Of a stretch of DNA of 64,000 nucleotides, positions 54,901 to 61,236 are shown one piece after another; the stretch's first letter is position 1, and the number at the start of each line of letters is the position of its first letter. The translations under genes and the position numbers were made by a program. The DNA is from Blautia sp900556555. GTDB taxonomy: Bacteria; Bacillota; Clostridia; Lachnospirales; Lachnospiraceae. The stretch lies in NCBI GenBank assembly GCA_964250615.1, contig CAXUGM010000003.1. The stretch is one strand, 5' to 3'. The notes beneath the pieces were generated by a model, which saw only the letters and a list, made by a program, of their open reading frames with translations, did no database searches and was not told where the DNA came from.

Positions 54901-55041
54901 GATGGTCAGGTATATGATTTTGGTACAGCAGACGTGTTAAATAGAAAGGCAATCTGGGATGTTTATGGCATTCACGGAGAAGTGGTTTCTGTGGGAGAAC
55001 AGAAGCTGGTTCTGGTGGATTCTAAGGTGATAGATGTATAA
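54899..55041 (+). pseudogene. ABC transporter ATPase, C-terminal remnant
   Basis: In the frame of 54847, the reading DGQVYDFGTADVLNRKAIWDVYG and then HGEVVSVGEQKLVLVDSK matches the C-terminal tail of FecE/BtuD-type ATPases, where a D-G-x-hydrophobic turn is followed by a VYGI-like segment. Walker motifs are absent. It begins within two or three bases of the end of the binding-protein homology, so one deletion from inside the binding protein to inside the ATPase explains both remnants. Confidence 0.65.
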
Positions 55042-55058
55042 GAAAAGGAGAAAAAATT

Positions 55059-55604
55059 ATGAGAAAAAAATTATGGGAAAAATGTGTTGCATTTCATGGA
55101 CATGAATGTGGAGGACTTACCATTGGATTTCAGGCAGCTCTATATGCGATAGAGTTATTAGGGTTAAAACCAGATGAAAACGGATGTCTTTCAGGAGATG
55201 AGGAACTGGTATGTATTGCTGAAAACGATGCCTGCGGCATTGATGCCATTCAGGTTATCTTAGGATGCAGTGTGGGAAAAGGAAATTTATTGTTCCATAT
55301 GAGAGGAAAACAGGCGTTTTCTTTCTATAACAGAAAAACAGGACAATCGGTACGTCTTGTGTTGAAGCCAAAACCGGAAGGAATGAGCAGGGAAGAATCC
55401 TTTACTTATTTCCAGAACCATAAACCAGAAGAGCTTTTTACAGTAAAGGAAACCACGATTTCCTTGCCGGAGCCTGCCAGAATTTTCCGCTCAGAGCCGT
55501 GTAGCTGCTGTGGGGAGATAACTGCAGAGCCAATGCTCCGGTTACAGGGAGGCAAGCTGTTTTGCCTGGACTGTTACGAAAAATATAACCGGTTTGATGT
55601 ATAA
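55059..55604 (+). CDS. FmdE-family protein with C-terminal zinc ribbon
   Basis: A 181-residue protein of the FmdE family (named after formylmethanofuran dehydrogenase subunit E, but found in non-methanogens). The N-terminal domain (about 1-130) has the motif FHGHECGGLTIG with Cys17 and AENDACGIDAIQ; the C-terminal 40 residues form a treble-clef/zinc ribbon with EPCSCCG and FCLDCYEKYN. In many Clostridia FmdE genes follow metal or molybdate/tungstate-type ABC transporters; here the transporter is ruined and only fmdE remains whole. Function not established. Confidence 0.8.
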   Translation: MRKKLWEKCVAFHGHECGGLTIGFQAALYAIELLGLKPDENGCLSGDEELVCIAENDACGIDAIQVILGCSVGKGNLLFHMRGKQAFSFYNRKTGQSVRLVLKPKPEGMSREESFTYFQNHKPEELFTVKETTISLPEPARIFRSEPCSCCGEITAEPMLRLQGGKLFCLDCYEKYNRFDV

Positions 55605-55700
55605 AAAATGTGAAGCTTTTTCTTTTTTGCACCCAAATCCTGTTTTCATACGTCTAATAGGTGTAAAGAAAAATACATCTGACAAGGAGGAGGGATACCT

Positions 55701-56198
55701 ATGGACATGTTGTTGGTAAAGCGGGCACAAAAAGGTGATACCGAAGCATTTATCCAGTTGATTGAAAATCATAAAATATCTCTGTATAAAACAGCAAAAA
55801 GCTATTTGAAAAACGAAGATGATGTGGCAGATGCTATGCAGGACACCATCCTTTCGGCATTTGAACATATGGAGGATTTAAAGAATGTCCGGTATTTTAA
55901 AACTTGGATTACCAGGATTTTAATCAATCAGTGTACGGATTTGCTGCGTCAGAGAAAACGCTGTGTTTTGGTGGAATGGGCAGGAGATACCCAAACTGCT
56001 ACACCAGAGAATGACAGAGGATTTTATGAGCTTTTAGAAGACCTGCCGGAAAACTACAGGACAATTTTTCTTCTGTATTATGGAGAAGGATTTCATACAA
56101 AAGAAATCGCCCAGATATTAGAAATGAATGAAAATACAGTCAAAAGCAGGTTAAAACGTGGCAGGAAAAAACTGGAACAGGTACTTTGTTGTGAGTAA
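55701..56198 (+). CDS. ECF-type RNA polymerase sigma factor
   Basis: A 165-residue extracytoplasmic-function sigma factor with region 2 (about 8-75; DDVADAMQDTILSAFEHM) and region 4 (about 110-160; KEIAQILEMNENTVKSRLKRGRKKL). RBS AAGGAGG. Upstream, TGCACC, 17 bases and CGTCTA (55628-55656) could be an autoregulated ECF promoter. It lies 14 bases before a DUF4179 membrane protein, its likely anti-sigma partner. Confidence 0.9.
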   Translation: MDMLLVKRAQKGDTEAFIQLIENHKISLYKTAKSYLKNEDDVADAMQDTILSAFEHMEDLKNVRYFKTWITRILINQCTDLLRQRKRCVLVEWAGDTQTATPENDRGFYELLEDLPENYRTIFLLYYGEGFHTKEIAQILEMNENTVKSRLKRGRKKLEQVLCCE

Positions 56199-56212
56199 AG
56201 GAGAGAAAGCGA

Positions 56213-57349
56213 ATGAAACATCAGGAAAGAAAAATGAAAGACCTTTTTGGGAAAAAGGTAGAGATTTCTAATGAAGTAGAGGAAAGGCTGGAAAGCACTT
56301 ATGAAATTCTACGAAGCAGATCGAAATCAGAGACAAAAAAACAATATAAATTTCCCAAAGTGACAGTTGCGGCTATAACCGCAGTGCTTATGATATCCAC
56401 AGGCGTTTACACATCCATCCGTTCAGATTTCTTTGAAGGAATGTTTGGAAATACAACAAAAACCTCTACTCCGGCCCAACCGGTAAGTATTGATGACGGA
56501 AAAGGCGGGACCGTAGATGTGGTCATTCCGTCTAAAGAATTTGTGGATGTGGATGAAGAGAGAGCCCAGGAATTATTGGGAGATTATGTGTTGGAAGAGC
56601 CCACTGTGAAAGAAATTGGAAGCCATACCCTTACTGTAGAGAATTTTTTGTATAATGAACTTGGAGGATTAATGTACTTTACCCTGGAACGGGAAGGCAA
56701 AGTGACAGCCCTGGCAGGAAATGAAGATACGAACCTGGCAAAAGGAGCCAGTTTTACAGATGAAGCTGATTTTTATTTTACTATTCAAATTGGCGAACAA
56801 ACCATAGGATATGAGAATATCTATGTGGATACGCAGCAGAGTACTGCTGAAAAAATGTATTGTTATAGTTATTTTTTATGGTCTGAAGAATCTGAAATTG
56901 ATGTAGAGCAGAAACCGTATTTGCTCATACAGAAATATCCATGTACAAGAGGAGAAATAAACCGTATGGATGCGGAAGAATATTCTCAGATGTATGAGAA
57001 TGTTGTAGAGGAAAAAGTAACTCTTACAGAGCAAGATGCGGTTCCTACGAAAACTTTAGACTTAGAAGAAAAGGGTACGCTAAGAATCAGTTCTTTTGCA
57101 CTGGCTTTTGATATTCCGAAAATGCTTGGACTTTCCAGTTTGGACATTGACCCATGGAATGTGAAGCATGTGGAAATCCAGTATAAAAACGGGGAAAGCT
57201 ATGTGGTGGAAGATAAGAATGAAAATATAAACAACACAGGATATGTGATCGGTTGTGACCCGTATTATAAGGTTGCCTTTAACCGGCTGGTGGATGTGGA
57301 AAATGTAAAGGCAGTTGTGATCAATGATATAATAATTCCAATGGAATAG
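56213..57349 (+). CDS. DUF4179-domain membrane protein (putative anti-sigma factor)
   Basis: A 378-residue protein: cytoplasmic N-terminus of about 48 residues (MKHQERKMKDLFGKKVEIS), one membrane helix (about 52-70; VTVAAITAVLMISTGVY) and an outer domain of 300 residues with DUF4179. This anti-sigma layout and the position after the ECF gene are a common pair in Clostridia. The outer signal is unknown. A decayed piece of a second copy sits at 53477. Confidence 0.85.
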   Translation: MKHQERKMKDLFGKKVEISNEVEERLESTYEILRSRSKSETKKQYKFPKVTVAAITAVLMISTGVYTSIRSDFFEGMFGNTTKTSTPAQPVSIDDGKGGTVDVVIPSKEFVDVDEERAQELLGDYVLEEPTVKEIGSHTLTVENFLYNELGGLMYFTLEREGKVTALAGNEDTNLAKGASFTDEADFYFTIQIGEQTIGYENIYVDTQQSTAEKMYCYSYFLWSEESEIDVEQKPYLLIQKYPCTRGEINRMDAEEYSQMYENVVEEKVTLTEQDAVPTKTLDLEEKGTLRISSFALAFDIPKMLGLSSLDIDPWNVKHVEIQYKNGESYVVEDKNENINNTGYVIGCDPYYKVAFNRLVDVENVKAVVINDIIIPME

Positions 57350-57359
57350 AAAAAATCCC

Positions 57360-57392
57360 GGGCAGAGAGGTGAAACGAAAACCTCCCTGCCC
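57360..57392. terminator. bidirectional terminator between the DUF4179 gene and hutG
   Basis: GGGCAGAGAGGT pairs with ACCTCCCTGCCC (one mismatch), with A- and T-rich flanks. Confidence 0.8.
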
Positions 57393-57406
57393 AGATATTT
57401 TTATCT

Positions 57407-58426
57407 TTATTTCAGCACATCAATAGCCAGATTATTCAGCTTGCACATGGTATTTACCACAGCAAAAATCAGTACAGCACCAAGGTTTGCCGTGGTGTTA
57501 TCCTGGTCAAATCTTGGTGAGATTTCGCAGATATCAAAGCCTCTTACTTGCCTTGTCCGCAGGATATGTTTGATCAGTGGAAGAACCACTTCCGGGTCAA
57601 GCCCAAGAGACTGGGTAGCACTGACACCTGGTGCAAAAGCAGAGGAAAATACGTCAGTACAGATGGTGATATAAGCAGAGTCACATTCGTAAAGGAAGGT
57701 ATCGATTTTTTCCAGAATCACAGAGTAATTGGAGTTCTGTATTTCCTTTGCAAGAATATAGTCAGCACCGATTTCCTTCGCATATTTAAAGAGACTGACG
57801 GTATTGCTGTGTTCCTGGATACCAAGAGGAAGATAGTGGTAAACAGCATCCTCTTTTTTGTAAATATCGGCAATCTGGCGGAACATAGAGCCAGAGGAAG
57901 GACCATTGTCATACGGTCTCAAGTCAAAATGTGCATCAAAATTAATGATTCCCATATCCAGGGAGTCTTTCTTTTTCTTTAAGTCTGCCAATTGTCCCTG
58001 AAAGTGTCCGAAGGTGGTTTCGTGACCGCCGCCCAGTACAATGGGGAATAGTTTTAAGTCAAGAATCTTTTCTACCGCAAGTCCCAGAAGACGCTGTCCT
58101 TCTTCCATAGAAATCTCATCGCAGAGAATATTTCCTGCATCGTAGAATTTGACTTCCTGTGAAAAAGTACATGGAAAATTGGACATCTGTGCACGGATAA
58201 AATCAGGAGCAAGGGCAGTTCCCACACGTCCTTTGTTGCGTTTTACCCCCTGTTCACTGCAAAAACCGATGAAAGCGAATCCGAGCTTACCATCCATTGG
58301 TTCTGCAATTTCATTCAGATCAAGGGGCTGCACCCACTGATGCCAGCGGAAAGCGTCATAATCTGTGGTACTGTCAATACGTCCTTTCCAGCAGTCCATA
58401 GCACTCACATAATTTGTCAATAACAT
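57407..58426 (-). CDS. hutG: arginase-family hydrolase, probably formimidoylglutamase
   Basis: A 339-residue Mn-dependent ureohydrolase fold. Metal-ligand motifs visible are GGGHETTFGH (near residue 131), NFDAHFDLR (near 159) and CTDVFSSAFAPG (near 255). The layout matches HutG, which releases formamide from formiminoglutamate in histidine breakdown. The other hut genes are not nearby, so agmatinase or another guanidino hydrolase remains possible. RBS AAGGAG lies about 7 bases before the ATG. Confidence 0.82.
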   Translation of the reverse strand: MLLTNYVSAMDCWKGRIDSTTDYDAFRWHQWVQPLDLNEIAEPMDGKLGFAFIGFCSEQGVKRNKGRVGTALAPDFIRAQMSNFPCTFSQEVKFYDAGNILCDEISMEEGQRLLGLAVEKILDLKLFPIVLGGGHETTFGHFQGQLADLKKKKDSLDMGIINFDAHFDLRPYDNGPSSGSMFRQIADIYKKEDAVYHYLPLGIQEHSNTVSLFKYAKEIGADYILAKEIQNSNYSVILEKIDTFLYECDSAYITICTDVFSSAFAPGVSATQSLGLDPEVVLPLIKHILRTRQVRGFDICEISPRFDQDNTTANLGAVLIFAVVNTMCKLNNLAIDVLK

Positions 58427-58534
58427 TTTTTCTTCTCCTTTAAGCAGTTATTTTGTCGTTATTGTTCATACAAGACTATTGATACCTTATTTTAACATTG
58501 TTTCTAAAAAAAAGATAGACTGAGAACATTAGAA

Positions 58535-58563
58535 TTGAAAAATGGGAAGAGTACACTTATAAT
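58535..58563 (+). promoter_or_regulatory. promoter of the anion permease gene
   Basis: TTGAAA, a 17-base spacer and a perfect TATAAT, 43 bases before the chosen start. Confidence 0.75.
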
Positions 58564-58606
58564 AAAGACGGTAATTTGATATAGAACATGAAGGAGTATG
58601 AAATAC

Positions 58607-59746
58607 ATGGAAAAAGGGGTAGAAAAAGTAAGAGATTTTATGAAAAAAGAGGCTGTTTTGTGCATTGCCCTTGGGCTTGCAATCCTGTCTGTCTTCTGGC
58701 AGCCAGTGGACAAGAACTATCTTGGGTATATTGACTGGAATACCTTAATGCTTTTGTTCTGTCTTATGGCTGCCATGGCCGGATTTCAGAGGCTTGGCAT
58801 ATTTCAAAAGACAGGTGATTTTCTTTTGGGAGCAGTGAAAAATACCAGAAGTCTCCTTCTGATTTTGTGTTTTCTGCCCTTCCTCTTTAGTATGCTGATT
58901 ACTAATGATGTGGCATTGATTACCTTTGTGCCCTTTGGGATGATTGTACTGCAAATGTGCAAAAAAGAACGGTTTGTCATACCGCTGGTGGTGCTGCAGA
59001 CCATTGCAGCGAACATGGGAAGCAGCCTTACGCCTGTTGGAAATCCACAGAATCTATATCTGTATAGTCAGTCAGGTGCAGCAGTGGGTGATTTCCTTCT
59101 CTGGATGCTTCCCTACACCCTTGTGACGGGAATATGTATAGGGCTTGCAGTACTGCTTCAGAGAAAAGAAAAGGTGGAGTACAGCCCTCAAAAAAGCAAT
59201 GCTGTGTGGGGAAAAAAGCGGAAATTTTATTTTATCAGCTATGTTGTGATGTTCCTTTGCTGCCTTGCCAGTGTTTCCAAAATGCTGCCGCCTATGGCTC
59301 TGTTTTTTCTGGTATTGGCCTTTTTGCTTGTGGCAGACCGGAAAATTTTATGCTGTATTGATTATGCCCTTTTAGGAACCTTTGTGGCATTCTTTATTTT
59401 TATTGGCAACCTGGGAAGAGTGCCTGCATTTCGTGATTTTTTTGCCGGGATTCTTACAGGACATGAAACACTGGCAGGGGTAGTGTCCAGCCAGATTATC
59501 AGCAATGTTCCGGCGGCATTACTTTTATCTGGCTTTACGGATAAATGGGAAAGTCTGGTCATCGGAACCAATCTGGGCGGTCTTGGAACCCTGATCGCAT
59601 CTATGGCAAGCCTGATTTCTTACAAACAGATAGTAAGGCAATATCCTGTGCTAAAGGGCAGGTATTTCTTGTATTTTACCTTGGGAAATGTGGGGATGCT
59701 GTTGATTTTACTTGGAGTTTACGCAGGGCTTGGTGCGATAAAATAA
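58607..59746 (+). CDS. anion permease of the ArsB/CitM ion-transporter group
   Basis: A 379-residue membrane protein with ten to eleven hydrophobic segments in two repeats. LITNDVALITFVPF (near residue 98) and SQIISNVPAAL (near 293) are the paired re-entrant motifs of the ion-transporter superfamily (ArsB, CitM, NhaD); GSSLTPVGNPQN near 138 is also typical. Substrate unknown; a dicarboxylate, phosphate-like or arsenite anion is possible. Start: ATG at 58607, ten bases after AAGGAG; an ATG at 58598 is one base from it and too close. Confidence 0.8.
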   Translation: MEKGVEKVRDFMKKEAVLCIALGLAILSVFWQPVDKNYLGYIDWNTLMLLFCLMAAMAGFQRLGIFQKTGDFLLGAVKNTRSLLLILCFLPFLFSMLITNDVALITFVPFGMIVLQMCKKERFVIPLVVLQTIAANMGSSLTPVGNPQNLYLYSQSGAAVGDFLLWMLPYTLVTGICIGLAVLLQRKEKVEYSPQKSNAVWGKKRKFYFISYVVMFLCCLASVSKMLPPMALFFLVLAFLLVADRKILCCIDYALLGTFVAFFIFIGNLGRVPAFRDFFAGILTGHETLAGVVSSQIISNVPAALLLSGFTDKWESLVIGTNLGGLGTLIASMASLISYKQIVRQYPVLKGRYFLYFTLGNVGMLLILLGVYAGLGAIK

Positions 59747-59777
59747 ACACAAATTTATAGGAAACAGGGAGTAAATT

Positions 59778-61136
59778 ATGCAAAAGAATCTTACAGAAGG
59801 ATTGGTTACAAAAACGATTTTATTATTTTCTCTGCCTATGATTGCCGGGAATCTGCTGCAGCAGCTTTATAATATTGCAGATACCTTGATCGTTGGCAGA
59901 TTTTTAGGTTCCGGTGCTCTGGCAGCGGTGGGAGCATCTTATACCTTGATGACATTTCTTACCTCCATTTTTCTTGGACTTTGTATGGGAAGCGGTGCCG
60001 TTTTTTCCATCCGTTATGGAGAAAAATGCCAGGAGCAGCTGGAAAAAAGTATTGGGGCATCTTTTTTATTAATAGGAATTACTGCAGTGGTGGTCAATGT
60101 GGCAGTGTTTTTGTTTCTTGACCCAATCATGGCTCTTCTCCAGGTTCCGGAGGAAATTTATCCAATGATGCGGGAGTATTTGTGGGTGATTTTTCTTGGG
60201 ATTCTGGCCATCTTTTTGTATAATTTTTTTGCCTCTGTGCTAAGAGCTGTGGGAAATTCTGTGGTTCCTCTGTTCTTCCTGGCAGCCTGTGCGATTTTAA
60301 ATATTGTGCTGGATCTGTGGTTTGTACTAGGACTTCAGTGGGGTGTCAGAGGTGCTGCCATTGCTACAGTAATTTCCCAGTATGTTTCTGGAATCGGCAT
60401 TACAGTCTATACCTATTGGAAGATGCCGCAGTTTGGGGTAAAGGCAAAATATCTTCATCCAGAGTTTTCCCTGGTAAAAGAAATCGCCCAGTTTTCCTTC
60501 TTGACTTCCCTGCAGCAGTCTGTGATGAACCTGGGAATTCTCATGGTACAAGGGCTGGTAAACAGCTTTGGAACTGTGATTATGGCGGCTTTTGCAGCAG
60601 CTGTGAAAATTGATTCCTTTGCCTATATGCCGGTACAGGATTTTGGAAATGCATTTTCTACCTTTGTGGCTCAGAACTTTGGTGCAAGAAAAGAAGCCCG
60701 TATCCGGGAAGGAATCAAAAAGGCAGTGCTTATGGCTATGGCATTTTGTATTGTGATTTCCATTGGTGTGTTTGTGTTTGCGAAACCGTTGATGCTGATT
60801 TTCGTACAGCCAGGGGAGACAGCGATTCTTGCAGCAGGCGTGGAATATCTGCGGATTGAAGGTGCTTTTTATTGCGGAATTGGTTGTTTATTCTTGTTGT
60901 ATGGGTTTTACCGGGCAGTGAAACTGCCTGGCATGTCTGTGGTACTTACTGTGATTTCACTTGGTACAAGAGTGGTACTGGCTTATGTACTTTCTTCCAT
61001 AGATGCCATTGGAGTGACGGGAATCTGGTGGTCTGTACCTATTGGATGGGCATTGGCAGACCTAGTAGGATTTTGGTATTACAGGAGGCATAAGAAAGAG
61101 TTTTCTTTTCCACGGCAATCGGAGCCCGTGGAATGA
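59778..61136 (+). CDS. MATE-family efflux transporter
   Basis: A 452-residue membrane exporter with twelve helices in two matching halves (PMIAGNLLQQLYNIADTLIVG near residue 16 and QQSVMNLGILMVQGLVNSFG near 240). It exchanges H+ or Na+ for drugs or metabolites. RBS GGGAG. It follows the anion permease by 31 bases and could share its transcript. Substrate cannot be told. Confidence 0.9.
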   Translation: MQKNLTEGLVTKTILLFSLPMIAGNLLQQLYNIADTLIVGRFLGSGALAAVGASYTLMTFLTSIFLGLCMGSGAVFSIRYGEKCQEQLEKSIGASFLLIGITAVVVNVAVFLFLDPIMALLQVPEEIYPMMREYLWVIFLGILAIFLYNFFASVLRAVGNSVVPLFFLAACAILNIVLDLWFVLGLQWGVRGAAIATVISQYVSGIGITVYTYWKMPQFGVKAKYLHPEFSLVKEIAQFSFLTSLQQSVMNLGILMVQGLVNSFGTVIMAAFAAAVKIDSFAYMPVQDFGNAFSTFVAQNFGARKEARIREGIKKAVLMAMAFCIVISIGVFVFAKPLMLIFVQPGETAILAAGVEYLRIEGAFYCGIGCLFLLYGFYRAVKLPGMSVVLTVISLGTRVVLAYVLSSIDAIGVTGIWWSVPIGWALADLVGFWYYRRHKKEFSFPRQSEPVE

Positions 61137-61169
61137 TTGTGCGGTTTTACTTTCAAAACGGTAAGTGTA

Positions 61170-61198
61170 TTTGCAGATTTCCCTTTCTATGATATGAT
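61170..61198 (+). promoter_or_regulatory. promoter of the GTPase-NYN fusion gene
   Basis: TTTGCA, a 17-base spacer and TATGAT, 38 bases before the start. Confidence 0.5.
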
Positions 61199-61236
61199 AA
61201 TCTTTGTATTATAAATTCGTAGAAAGGGGTATTTTC

